Part shown: positions 1 through 8,960 of the stretch, one piece after another
How positions within the stretch are numbered: the first letter of the stretch is position 1
How the letters are laid out: the number at the start of each line of letters is the position of its first letter
Assembly (NCBI RefSeq): GCF_014651995.1
Contig: NZ_BMXY01000001.1
Coordinates: forward strand, 806,001-870,000
DNA: 64,000 nucleotides
From: Cognatilysobacter xinjiangensis
GTDB taxonomy: Bacteria > Pseudomonadota > Gammaproteobacteria > Xanthomonadales > Xanthomonadaceae
Reading direction: 5' to 3'
Translations under genes and position numbers: made by a program
The notes under the pieces: model-generated
Seen by the model: the letters and a program-made list of their open reading frames with translations, nothing else
The model's database searches: none
What the model was told of the DNA's origin: nothing

Positions 1-1
1 C

Positions 2-175
2 GACCTTCCGGACGCCGAGTTCTGCCGCTGGCTGGCGATCGAGAAGGGCGTGGTGGCGATCCCGCTGTCGCCGTTCTACGGCGTGCCGCCCGCCGGCCAG
101 CGCCTCGCGCGCCTGTGCTTCGCCAAGAACGAGGCCACGCTCGACGCGGCGATCGCGCGCCTGCAGGCACTTTGA
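2..175 (+). CDS. Aminotransferase, C-terminal end (partial at window edge)
   Basis: The 57 visible residues are the C-terminal end of a fold-type I PLP aminotransferase. The stretch GVVAIPLSPFYG followed by RLCFAKNEATLDAAIARL closely resembles the end of YbdL-type methionine aminotransferases. The stop codon is TGA at 173-175. Only 10 nt separate it from the downstream omega-amidase-like gene, so the two are probably co-transcribed. Such a pair would convert keto-acids derived from methionine or glutamine. The PLP lysine lies outside the window, so the exact subfamily cannot be confirmed. Confidence 0.75.
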   Translation, partial: DLPDAEFCRWLAIEKGVVAIPLSPFYGVPPAGQRLARLCFAKNEATLDAAIARLQAL

Positions 176-185
176 CGAGGACCCC

Positions 186-1013
186 ATGTCGACCGAATAC
201 GCCGTCACCGAGATCCGCACCCCGCTGCGCGTGAGCCTGGTCCAGGGCGACACCCGCTGGCACGACCCGGACGCCAACCGAGAGTACTACGGCGACCTCA
301 TCGGCTCACTGCACGGCATCACCGACCTGGTGGTGCTGCCCGAGACCTTCACCAGCGGCTTCTCCAACGAGGCGATCGACCGTGCGGAGACGATGGACGG
401 CCCGACCGTCGAGTGGATGCGCGGCCATGCACGCGACCTCGATGCGGCGATCACCGGCAGCGTGCAGTTGCGCACCGATGCCGGTGTCAGCAACCGCCTG
501 CTGTTCGTCACGCCCGACGGCGAGGTGCGCTACTACGACAAGCGCCATCTGTTCCGCTATGCCGGCGAGCACGAGCGCTATGCGGCCGGCCGCGAGCGCC
601 TGACGCTCGAGTGGCGCGGTTGGCGGATCTGCCCGATGGTCTGCTACGACCTGCGCTTTCCCGTGTTCTCGCGCAACCGCTACGACGTCGAGCGCAAGGG
701 CGATCTCGATTACGACCTGCTGATCTACGTCGCCAACTGGCCGGGCGTGCGTGCACATGCGTGGCGCACGCTGATGCGCGCCAGGGCGATCGAGAACCTC
801 TGTTACACGGCGGCCGTCAATCGCGTCGGCACCGACGGCAACGGCCTGGTGTATGCGGGCGACAGCGCGGTGATGGATTACCTCGGGAATCCCGTCAGCG
901 AGTGCACGGACATGGAGGTCGTCAGCACCACGACGCTGTTCCTCGAGGAACTCCGCGCGCACCGCGAGCGCTTCCCAGCGATGCTCGATGCCGACCGCTT
1001 CGAGCTGCTCTGA
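186..1013 (+). CDS. Carbon-nitrogen hydrolase, omega-amidase (YafV/Nit2-like)
   Basis: A 275-residue nitrilase-superfamily amidohydrolase. The Glu-Lys-Cys triad is readable: E53 in VVLPETFTSGF, K119 in YYDKRHLF and C153 in CPMVCYDLRFP. The length is typical of the omega-amidase branch, which deaminates 2-oxoglutaramate or the keto-amide left when glutamine donates to methionine keto-acid. It follows the aminotransferase by 10 nt, which fits a coupled transaminase/omega-amidase pair. No signal peptide is seen, so it should be cytosolic. The ATG at 186 is preceded by GACGAGGA. The family is certain; the physiological substrate is inferred from the neighbour. Confidence 0.88.
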   Translation: MSTEYAVTEIRTPLRVSLVQGDTRWHDPDANREYYGDLIGSLHGITDLVVLPETFTSGFSNEAIDRAETMDGPTVEWMRGHARDLDAAITGSVQLRTDAGVSNRLLFVTPDGEVRYYDKRHLFRYAGEHERYAAGRERLTLEWRGWRICPMVCYDLRFPVFSRNRYDVERKGDLDYDLLIYVANWPGVRAHAWRTLMRARAIENLCYTAAVNRVGTDGNGLVYAGDSAVMDYLGNPVSECTDMEVVSTTTLFLEELRAHRERFPAMLDADRFELL

Positions 1014-1025
1014 GCGCGGCCGGCC

Positions 1026-2429
1026 TCAGACGAGGCCGGTGAGGTAGTACAGCCCGATGACGACCGCGACCGCCGCGGTCTTGATCAACGTCACCGCGAA
1101 GATGTCGCGGTAGGCCTGGCGATGGGTGAGCCCGGTGACGGCGAGCACGGTGATCACCGCGCCGTTGTGGGGGAGGGTGTCCATGCCGCCGGAGGCCATG
1201 GACGCCACGCGGTGCAGCACCTCCATCGGTATGCCCGCGGCATCGGCCTGCGCGATGAACTGCTCGGCCATCGCGGCCAGCGCGATGCCCATGCCGCCGG
1301 AGGCGGAGCCGGTGATGCCGGCGAGCGAGGTCACCGTGACCGCGGTGTTGACCAGCGGATCGGGGATCGACGACAGCGCGGTGGACACCACGAGGAACCC
1401 CGGCAGCGCCGCGATGACGGCGCCGAAGCCGTACTCGGACGCGGTGTTCATCGACGCGAGCAGCGCGCCGGAAATGGCCGCGCGGCTGCCCTCGACGAAT
1501 CGGGTGACCACGGGCCGCCAAGCCAGCAGCAGCACGCTCGCGATGCCGATCAGCAGCGCGCCTTCCACCGCCCAGATGCCGGCGACCTTCGCGGTTTCCT
1601 GCACCACGGGCGCGGCGTCGCCGATCACGGCGGGATCGAAGCTGCTCGACTCGCCGTAGAAACGCGGAATCCACGCGGTGAAGAGCCGGTTCGACACGCC
1701 GACCAGCACGAGCGGCAGCAGCGCGCTCCACGCGCTGGCGAGCCTGTCGCCCGAGAACGACGCGGGCTCGTTCACCAGCGTCGCCGGATCGCCATAGCCT
1801 TCGCCGGCCGCCGCGGCCTTGCGACGGCGCGATTCGAGGTAGAGCAGGCCCACGATCAGGATGAACACGCCGCCCAGCGTGCCGAGCACCGGTGCGGCCC
1901 ACGCGGTCGTGCCGAAAAACGTGGTGGGGATGATGTTCTGGATCTGCGGCGTGCCCGGCAGCGCGTCCATGGTGAAGGTGAACGCACCGAGCGCGATCGT
2001 GCCTGGAATCAGGCGTTTGGGAATGTCGCTCTGGCGGAACAGCTCGGCGGCGAACGGATAGACCGCGAACACCGCGACGAACAGCGACACGCCGCCGTAG
2101 GTGAGCAGCGCGCAGACCAGCACGATCGACAGGATCGCGCGCTTGGCGCCGACCAGGCGGATGGTCGCGGCGACGATCGAGCGCGAGAAACCGGATAGCT
2201 CGATGAGCTTGCCGAACACCGCGCCCAGCAGGAACACCGGGAAGTAGAGCTTGAGGAAGCCCACCATCTTGTCCATGAACAAGCCGGTGAACATCGGCGG
2301 CACGAGCGCGGGATCGGTGAGTAGCACCGCGCCGAGTGCGGCCACAGGCGCGAACAGGATCACCGAATGGCCGCGGTAGGCCACGTACATCAGGAAGGCC
2401 AGCGCGGCCAGCACGATCAGGAAGGCCAT
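1026..2429 (-). CDS. GntP-family permease, candidate 3-hydroxybutyrate transporter
   Basis: A 467-residue, strongly hydrophobic polytopic protein with about 12 predicted membrane segments. It has the Gly/Ser/Pro-rich signatures of the GntP (gluconate:H+ symporter) family, such as GTPQIQNIIPTTFFGT, and SGGMD followed by PHNGAVITVLAV near the C-terminus. The frame stays open to 2822, but the ATG at 2429 (MAFLIVLAALAFLM) matches the family N-terminus and follows GGGGACGAG. GntP members carry gluconate, other hydroxy-acids and, in pseudomonads, D-beta-hydroxybutyrate. The 3HB dehydrogenase and 3HB-oligomer hydrolase nearby make 3-hydroxybutyrate the best guess for the substrate, but this is inference. 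It is divergent from the TonB receptor gene. Confidence 0.82.
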   Translation of the reverse strand: MAFLIVLAALAFLMYVAYRGHSVILFAPVAALGAVLLTDPALVPPMFTGLFMDKMVGFLKLYFPVFLLGAVFGKLIELSGFSRSIVAATIRLVGAKRAILSIVLVCALLTYGGVSLFVAVFAVYPFAAELFRQSDIPKRLIPGTIALGAFTFTMDALPGTPQIQNIIPTTFFGTTAWAAPVLGTLGGVFILIVGLLYLESRRRKAAAAGEGYGDPATLVNEPASFSGDRLASAWSALLPLVLVGVSNRLFTAWIPRFYGESSSFDPAVIGDAAPVVQETAKVAGIWAVEGALLIGIASVLLLAWRPVVTRFVEGSRAAISGALLASMNTASEYGFGAVIAALPGFLVVSTALSSIPDPLVNTAVTVTSLAGITGSASGGMGIALAAMAEQFIAQADAAGIPMEVLHRVASMASGGMDTLPHNGAVITVLAVTGLTHRQAYRDIFAVTLIKTAAVAVVIGLYYLTGLV

Positions 2430-2589
2430 CACGGCTCTCGTCCCCGGAGTGGCGGCCAGTATCCGCACGCCCGCCGGCCGGGGCATTGTCCGAAGGTACA
2501 TCTGCCGGCCACGCTTGACCTCGCCTAACGTGCGGCGCATCACGGCCCACCGCGCCGTGCGATCACATCGTTCACCGGGGAGTTCCGCG

Positions 2590-4824
2590 ATGCGCAAGAA
2601 CGTCAGTCGTACCCACCTGTGTCTCGCCATCGCCTGCGCGCTCGCCGCGCCCGCGGCGTGGGCGCAGGACGCCAGCGCATCGGGGGATGCCGGCACCGAA
2701 ACCGCCAGCAGCGACCGCGCGCTCGACCGCATCACCGTCACCGCGCGCAAGCGCGAGGAGACGCTGCAGGAAGTGCCGGTCGCCGTCACCGCATTCACGC
2801 CGGAAGCGCTGGACAAGCTCAACGTGCGCGACCTGTCCGACCTCGACGCGCAGGTGCCGAACCTGACGATCTACGCCGCGCGAGGCTCCAGCAGCGCCGC
2901 CACCGTCTACATTCGCGGCGTCGGCCAGTCCGACACGCTCTGGGGCGTCGATCCCGGCGTAGGCATCTATCTCGACGACGTCTACATTGCCCGCCCGCAG
3001 GGCGCTCTGCTCGACGTGTTCGACGTGGAGCGCATCGAAGTGCTGCGCGGCCCGCAGGGCACGCTGTACGGCAAGAACACGATCGGCGGCGCGATCAAGT
3101 ACATCTCCAAGGGTCTGCCCAAGCAGCTCGACGGCTTCGGCTCGATCACGGTCGGCAACTACAACCAGCTCGACGTGAAGGCCGCCGTCGGCGGGCCGAT
3201 CGGCGGCGAGGACAGCGGCCTCCGCGGTCGGGTGTCGGTCGCCAGCATGAACCGCGACGGCTTCGGCACCAACCTGTACAACGGCCAGGACGTCAGCGAC
3301 AAGGAAATAAATGCGGCCCGCTTCGAGCTGGGCGCGTTCGCCGGCGAGAACTTCGACGTCCGCTTCGCCTTCGACTGGATGGACGACCAGTCCGGCGTGC
3401 GCGGCGCGAAGATGCTGGCGCCCAATCCGCTCTCGCCCGCGTATCCGCCGATGGACGACCGCTACGACATCCGCAGCGGCATGGGCAACGTCAACGACAC
3501 GCTCATGAAGGGCGCATCGATGACGGTGAACTGGGACCTCAATGACGACTTCAGCCTGAAGTACGTGCTGGCCAAGCGCGAGTCCGACACCGAGACCACC
3601 ATCGATTTCGATACAACGCCGCTGCCGCTGGTGGACGTGCGCGCGTTCTACAGCGACCAGCAGGTCAGCAACGAGCTGCAGCTCAACTACGACGCCGGCG
3701 GTCGCTCGCGCGGCGTCGCGGGCGTGTACTGGTTCGATGGCGATGCCGGCGGCCAGGTGCTGAACTACTTCTACAACCCGCTGCTTCCCGTCTCGCTCAC
3801 CAACCCGCTGTTCGGCGACACGCAGGGTTACGTGAACACCAGTTCAATCGCGGTCTACGCCGACTGGACGTTCGACCTCACGGAGCGCCTGACGCTGGAC
3901 GTGGGCGCGCGCTACACGGACGAGGACAAGCACGCGGTCGCGCTCAATCGCTTCTACACCAGCAACAGCTACACGACGTCCTGGGGCACCGCGGCAAATT
4001 TCGACAAGACGGTCAACTTCAAGAACGTCTCCCCGAAGGTCTCGCTGGACTACCGGATCTCGGACGAGGTGATGGTGTACGGCCTCGCGTCGCGCGGCTT
4101 CAAGTCGGGCGGCTACAACATCCGCGCCAACACGACGTCGGTGCCGCGATCCGGCGAGCCCTTCGACGACGAGTCGGTCGACAGCTACGAGATCGGCAGC
4201 AAGATGTCGCTGGCCGACAACACGCTGTTCCTCAACCTTGCCTACTTCCACAACAAGTACAAGGACATCCAGCTCTCGGTCTTCACCTCGTACACGCTGC
4301 CGAACGGGAGCCAGAGTTTCTTCGGCGACTTCACCAACGCCGGCCGCGGCACCGTGCAGGGCGTCGAGGCCGAGTACCAGTGGTTGCCGAACGAGCACTG
4401 GGTGATCAGCGGCAATCTCGCCTGGCTGGATGCCAAGTACGACGAGTTCCTCGATGCCGGCGTCAACGTGGCCGCGAACCAGCGCTTCACCAACGCGCCG
4501 GAGTTCTCGGGCGCGCTCAACGTCGAATGGCGCACGGCGCTGGCGAACGGCGGGAACTTCTCGGCGCGCGTGGGCTACGCCTACCAGAGCGAGGTGTGGC
4601 CGACGACGGACCTCAGCCCGGCCATCCGCCAGGACGGCTATGGCCTGCTCAATGCCGGCGTGATCTGGCGCGCCAACGACGCCTGGTCGTTCTCCCTGCA
4701 GGGCTCGAACCTGACCGACGAGTCCTACCGCACGACGGGCTACAACATCGCCGCCTATGGCGTGCTGACCGGCTTCTACGGCCCGCCGCGCCAGTACTCG
4801 TTGACCGCGCGCTACGACTTCTGA
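2590..4824 (+). CDS. TonB-dependent outer-membrane receptor
   Basis: A 744-residue outer-membrane receptor. A signal peptide (MRKNVSRTHLCLAIACALAA...AWA/QD) is followed by a TonB-box-like ITVTARKREETLQEVPVAV and a plug domain carrying VERIEVLRGPQGTLYGKNTIGGAI. The 22-strand barrel ends in the aromatic signature YSLTARYDF. ATG 2590 is chosen over upstream in-frame codons because GGGGAG lies 7 nt before it and the signal peptide starts there. It belongs to the large Xanthomonadaceae/sphingomonad TonB-receptor group used for iron chelates and for organic oligomers. Its place between the GntP permease and the 3HB genes suggests uptake of 3HB oligomers, but no ligand can be read from sequence. Confidence 0.9.
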   Translation: MRKNVSRTHLCLAIACALAAPAAWAQDASASGDAGTETASSDRALDRITVTARKREETLQEVPVAVTAFTPEALDKLNVRDLSDLDAQVPNLTIYAARGSSSAATVYIRGVGQSDTLWGVDPGVGIYLDDVYIARPQGALLDVFDVERIEVLRGPQGTLYGKNTIGGAIKYISKGLPKQLDGFGSITVGNYNQLDVKAAVGGPIGGEDSGLRGRVSVASMNRDGFGTNLYNGQDVSDKEINAARFELGAFAGENFDVRFAFDWMDDQSGVRGAKMLAPNPLSPAYPPMDDRYDIRSGMGNVNDTLMKGASMTVNWDLNDDFSLKYVLAKRESDTETTIDFDTTPLPLVDVRAFYSDQQVSNELQLNYDAGGRSRGVAGVYWFDGDAGGQVLNYFYNPLLPVSLTNPLFGDTQGYVNTSSIAVYADWTFDLTERLTLDVGARYTDEDKHAVALNRFYTSNSYTTSWGTAANFDKTVNFKNVSPKVSLDYRISDEVMVYGLASRGFKSGGYNIRANTTSVPRSGEPFDDESVDSYEIGSKMSLADNTLFLNLAYFHNKYKDIQLSVFTSYTLPNGSQSFFGDFTNAGRGTVQGVEAEYQWLPNEHWVISGNLAWLDAKYDEFLDAGVNVAANQRFTNAPEFSGALNVEWRTALANGGNFSARVGYAYQSEVWPTTDLSPAIRQDGYGLLNAGVIWRANDAWSFSLQGSNLTDESYRTTGYNIAAYGVLTGFYGPPRQYSLTARYDF

Positions 4825-4846
4825 CCGAACCAAGGGCGGTCGGACC

Positions 4847-4880
4847 ACGGCGGCGGGCTAGGGCCCGCCGCCGTCTTTAC
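4847..4880 (+). terminator. Rho-independent terminator after the TonB receptor
   Basis: Perfect 12-bp arms (ACGGCGGCGGGC at 4847-4858 and its complement at 4863-4874) with a TAGG loop, followed by CTTTACG. It lies 23 nt past the receptor stop and separates the receptor from the sensor-kinase gene. Confidence 0.75.
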
Positions 4881-4961
4881 GTCAAGCAGGGTGCAGTGGG
4901 TAAGCTGGCCGTAGACGGGGCGGGTGGGGCGCAGGTCCATGGTCGATCGGAGTGACGTGCG

Positions 4962-7900
4962 GTGCTGAACGCGGGCATCGTCGCGACCGCGAGCCTGGGT
5001 TGGCTCGCCCTGATGTTCATGGCGGCGCTGCAGGCCGAGCGGCGGCCCGCCTTGGCCGCACGCCACTGGCGCATCGTCTACGCGCTGTCGCTGGCGGTGC
5101 ACTGCACGTCGTGGACGTTCTACGGCACGGTGACGCAGGCCGCGCGCTATGGCTGGCCGGTGCCGCCCACCTTCGTCGGCGCGATCCTGCTCTACGCGGT
5201 CGGCATCGGCGTGATGCTGCGTCTCGCGCGTCTCGCGCGCGACACCAATGCCGCGTCGCTCGCGGACCTCATCGCCACGCGGCTCGGCAAGGACGCATGG
5301 CTGGCCGCGACGGTCACGCTCGTGGTCGCGCTCGGCCTCATTCCCTACATCGCGCTGCAGCTGAAGGCGGTCGCGATGAGCTTCTCGATCCTGTCCTCGG
5401 GCAGCGTCGCGGGCGCGGCGGCACCGTGGCGCGACAGCGCGCTCTACGTCGCGATGGTGCTGGCGGCGTTCGCGATCCTGTTCGGCACGCGGCGCGCCGG
5501 GGCCACGGAACACAACCGCGGCCTGGTGTTCGCCATGGCGCTGGAATCCGTGTTCAAGCTCGGCGCGATGCTCGCCGTCGGCGCATTCGTGATGTTCGGC
5601 CTCGACGCCGCGCCTGCCGCGGCGCCTGTCGCGCCCCCGTTGCCCGGCAGCTTCGCACCGCTCGCGTTCCTCGGCGCGCTGGCGATGTTCATCCTGCCGC
5701 ACCAGTTCCACGTCGCGGTGGTCGAGTGTGTGGACGAGCGCCATATACGCACGGCGCGCTGGCTGTTTCCGCTCTACCTCGTGCTGATCGCGCTGCCGGT
5801 GCTGCCGCTCGCGCAGGCGGGCACGCGCCTGCTCGGCGACAGCGTGCCGTCCGACCTCTACGTGCTCGCGCTGCCGCTGTCGCAGGGGCAGAGCGCGCTC
5901 GCGCTGCTCGCATTCCTCGGCGGCCTGAGCGCGGCGACGGGTATGGTCGTGGTCAGCACGCTCAGCCTGAGCCTGATGATCGGCAACCACTGGTTCGCGC
6001 CGGGCCTGCTGCGTGGTGCGTGGAACCGCAACCGCAACGGTGACCTCAGCGGCAATGTACTGGCCTTGCGCCGCACCGGCATCGTCGTCGTGATGCTGCT
6101 GGCGTGGGCGTACAGCCGGGTCATCGCTGGCAGCGAGGCGCTGGCGGACGTCGGCGCGGTGTCCTTCTCCGCGCTCGCCACGCTCGCGCCGGCACTCGCC
6201 TTCGCCGTGTGGCGGCCGCAGACGCCGGCGCGCGCGGCGCTGGTCGGCGTACTGGTGGGTTTCGCGGCGTGGGCGTGGATCCTGGTCGCGCCGACGCTAT
6301 CTAGCGCCGGGTGGCTGCACGCCGGTCCATTCGGACTCGCCTGGCTGTCGCCCGACGGTTTCTTCGGCCTCACCGGCTGGTCGCGACTGGGACGCGCGGT
6401 GGGCGCGAGCCTGTTTCTCGGCGCAAGCACGACGCTGGTGCTCGCGGCCTCGTGGTCGGCGGCGCCGCGGCGCGCCTACCTGGGGCTCGACGCGGCGACG
6501 CTACGCGCGGCGGCCGTGCGCTTCCTGCCGCGGGAGCGCGTCGCCGAACTGCTGCGCGACGGCAGCGGCACGGGGCCCGTCAGCGCCGAGGTCGAGGCCC
6601 GCGTCGAGCGCGAGCTCGCCGGCGTTCTCGGTTCGGCGTCCGCCCGCGTGCTGCTCGATGCGGCGCGGCGCGAATCGCGCGATCTCGAAACGGTCGCGAC
6701 CATCGTCGGCGAGGCCTCGGCCGACCTTCGCTTCAACCAGCGTGTCCTCGAAGCTGCGTTACAGAACATGAGCCAGGGCATCAGCGTGGTCGATGCCGGC
6801 TTGCACCTCGTCGCGTGGAACCGCCGCTACGCCGAACTGTTCGGTTTTCCCGACGAGCTGCTGCAGGTCGGCCGCCCGATCGCCGACCTTGCGCGTTACG
6901 CGATGCCGCGCGCGGGCCTCGGCGGCGACCTCGATCGCGCGCTGGACCGCCGCCTGGCGTTCATGCGCGCCGGCACGCCGCATCTGTCCGAGCGCGTGCT
7001 GCCGGACGGAAGCATCATCGAGATCCGCGGCAACCCGATGCCGGGCGGTGGCTTCGTCGCCACCTTCACCGACGTCACCGCGTTCCGCCGCGCGCAGGCG
7101 GGCCTTCTGCTCGCCAACGAAACGCTGGAGCAGCGCGTCGCCGAACGCACCGCCGAGCTGCAGGTCGCCACGCGCGAGGCCGAACGCGCCAACCATGCAA
7201 AGAGCCGCTTCCTCGCGGCGATCGGCCACGACCTCATGCAGCCCCTGCATGCCGCGCAGCTTTTCACCGATGCGCTCGCCGACGGCGTCGGCGCCGCCCG
7301 GCAGCCCGCCGTGCGACAGATCCGCGGCGCGCTGGATTCGACCGCGGACCTGCTCACCGGCCTGCTCGACATGTCGCGGCTGGAGGCCGGCGGGCTCGTG
7401 CCGCAGCCGCGCGCGTTCGCGCTCGCCGACGTGCTGGAGCCACTCGCCTCGGAGTTCGGCGCGATCGCCGCCGCACGCGGCCTGCGCTTCCGCTTCGTCG
7501 GCACGCGCGCCTGGGTCGATACGGACGCGCAGCTGCTTCGCCGCGTGCTGCAGAACTTCCTCGCCAACGCGATGCGGTACACGAACGCGGGCACGGTGCT
7601 GCTGGGCGTGCGCCGCGACGGCGACGGCCTACGCATCGAGGTGCACGACACCGGCCCCGGCATCGAGCCCGACAAGCAGCGCGCGATCTTCGAGGAGTTC
7701 CGGCGTGGCGAGGATGCGGTGGGGCAGGGATTGGGCCTCGGTCTGTTCATTGCCGAACGCATCGCCACGTTGCTGGGCGCGCCGATCACGCTGCGCAGCC
7801 GTCCCGGGCGGGGCACGACGTTCGCGTTGCGCATCGGTCGTACCGCGGCGCCCGTCAGCCAGCCCGAAGCTCCGACCGCGCTCGCCAGCGCACGCGTGCT

Positions 7901-8273
7901 GGTGCTGGACAACGACCCGGTCGCACTCGAAGCGGCCTGCGCGCTGCTGCAGCGCTGGGGCTGGGGCGTCGTGCCCGCGCGCGACCGCGATGAGGCCCTC
8001 GCAGCCTGCGAGCGCGCGGCGCCGTCGCTCTGGCTTTTCGACTATCACCTCGACGCAGGCGACACCGGCCCCTGTGTCGCGGAGGCGCTGACGCAGCGCT
8101 TCGGCCGGCGCCCGATGGTGGTGATGAGCGCCGACGCCAGCGCCGAAGTGCGCAGTCGCGTGCTGGAGGCGGGCGGCCTGCTGCTGCCCAAGCCGCTCAA
8201 GCCGCTCGCGCTGAAGTCGATGCTCGACCGGATGCTCGTCGCCGAGCGTCACATCGCGTCGGCGACCGACTGA
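4962..8273 (+). CDS. Hybrid histidine kinase with sodium:solute-symporter-like sensor, PAS and receiver domains
   Basis: An 1103-residue membrane sensor kinase. Residues 1-500 form a 12-13 segment membrane domain of the SSS/PutP transporter type, as in CrbS-like kinases. A PAS domain (about 600-710) and a short coiled coil follow. Then come HisKA (H756 in GHDLMQPL), HATPase_c (NFLANAMRYT, DTGPGIEPDKQ, GLGLGLFI) and a C-terminal receiver (D1027 in WLFDYHLD). The GTG start has GGAGTGA 7 nt upstream. The probable output is the convergent LuxR-type regulator at 8295-8960, which is coupled to 3HB dehydrogenase. Known SSS-kinases of this type control acetate and short-chain carbon use. Sensing of 3HB or a related acid here is inference. 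Confidence 0.92.
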   Translation: MLNAGIVATASLGWLALMFMAALQAERRPALAARHWRIVYALSLAVHCTSWTFYGTVTQAARYGWPVPPTFVGAILLYAVGIGVMLRLARLARDTNAASLADLIATRLGKDAWLAATVTLVVALGLIPYIALQLKAVAMSFSILSSGSVAGAAAPWRDSALYVAMVLAAFAILFGTRRAGATEHNRGLVFAMALESVFKLGAMLAVGAFVMFGLDAAPAAAPVAPPLPGSFAPLAFLGALAMFILPHQFHVAVVECVDERHIRTARWLFPLYLVLIALPVLPLAQAGTRLLGDSVPSDLYVLALPLSQGQSALALLAFLGGLSAATGMVVVSTLSLSLMIGNHWFAPGLLRGAWNRNRNGDLSGNVLALRRTGIVVVMLLAWAYSRVIAGSEALADVGAVSFSALATLAPALAFAVWRPQTPARAALVGVLVGFAAWAWILVAPTLSSAGWLHAGPFGLAWLSPDGFFGLTGWSRLGRAVGASLFLGASTTLVLAASWSAAPRRAYLGLDAATLRAAAVRFLPRERVAELLRDGSGTGPVSAEVEARVERELAGVLGSASARVLLDAARRESRDLETVATIVGEASADLRFNQRVLEAALQNMSQGISVVDAGLHLVAWNRRYAELFGFPDELLQVGRPIADLARYAMPRAGLGGDLDRALDRRLAFMRAGTPHLSERVLPDGSIIEIRGNPMPGGGFVATFTDVTAFRRAQAGLLLANETLEQRVAERTAELQVATREAERANHAKSRFLAAIGHDLMQPLHAAQLFTDALADGVGAARQPAVRQIRGALDSTADLLTGLLDMSRLEAGGLVPQPRAFALADVLEPLASEFGAIAAARGLRFRFVGTRAWVDTDAQLLRRVLQNFLANAMRYTNAGTVLLGVRRDGDGLRIEVHDTGPGIEPDKQRAIFEEFRRGEDAVGQGLGLGLFIAERIATLLGAPITLRSRPGRGTTFALRIGRTAAPVSQPEAPTALASARVLVLDNDPVALEAACALLQRWGWGVVPARDRDEALAACERAAPSLWLFDYHLDAGDTGPCVAEALTQRFGRRPMVVMSADASAEVRSRVLEAGGLLLPKPLKPLALKSMLDRMLVAERHIASATD

Positions 8274-8294
8274 CGCGGTTGCGGCGGGTGCCGA

Positions 8295-8960
8295 CTAGGC
8301 TTCGAGGGTACGCGCCGGGTCGGCCAGTTCGAGCTCGCGAAGCACCACGCTGGCCTGCGTGCGGTTGCGCACGCCCAGGCGCTCGAAGATCGCGGACAGA
8401 TGCGCCTTGACCGTGCGCTCCTGCACGTCGAGCCGGTCGGCGATCTGCTTGTTGAGCAGGCCCTGCGCCACCAGCGTGAGCACGCGGAACTGCTGCGGCG
8501 ACAGGCTGGCGAGGCGCGCCGCGAGGTCGGCATCGCTGTTGGAGCTCTGCGTGCGCGCGACTGCCGCACGAAGCGAACCGGGCAGCCACTGCTCGCACGC
8601 CAGTACCGCGCGGATCGCATCCCGCAGTTCATCGAGCCCCGCGCTCTTGGGCAGGTAGCCGGCGGCACCATGGTCGAGCGCACGCCGCACCACGCGCGGG
8701 TCGTCATTGGCGGACACCACCACCACCGCGACATGGGGGTATTGCGCGCGCACGGCAGCGAGGCCGGCCAGGCCGTGGTTGCCCGGCATGTGCAGGTCGA
8801 GCAGCACCAGGTCGATGTCGGGCTCGCGGTCGAGCACCGACAGCACCCCGTCCAGTGAATCGGCCTCGTGCACGACGAGATCGTCCACGGCATCGCGCGC
8901 CGCGCCGCGCAGCGCGGCACGGAACAGCGGGTGGTCGTCGGCGACGAGAAGCGCGGGCAT
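8295..8960 (-). CDS. LuxR/NarL-family response regulator
   Basis: A 221-residue two-domain regulator. The receiver occupies 1-120, with acidic pocket VADDH and phospho-acceptor D55 in LVLLDLHMPG. A LuxR helix-turn-helix lies at about 150-210 (LSPQQFRVLTLVAQGLLNKQIA, VQERTVKAHLSAIF). Its ATG overlaps the TAA stop of the upstream dehydrogenase gene by one base (TAATG), so the two are translationally coupled. It converges, 21 nt away, on the hybrid kinase gene, its likely partner. Expected role: phosphorylation-dependent transcription control of nearby hydroxybutyrate genes. Confidence 0.92.
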   Translation of the reverse strand: MPALLVADDHPLFRAALRGAARDAVDDLVVHEADSLDGVLSVLDREPDIDLVLLDLHMPGNHGLAGLAAVRAQYPHVAVVVVSANDDPRVVRRALDHGAAGYLPKSAGLDELRDAIRAVLACEQWLPGSLRAAVARTQSSNSDADLAARLASLSPQQFRVLTLVAQGLLNKQIADRLDVQERTVKAHLSAIFERLGVRNRTQASVVLRELELADPARTLEA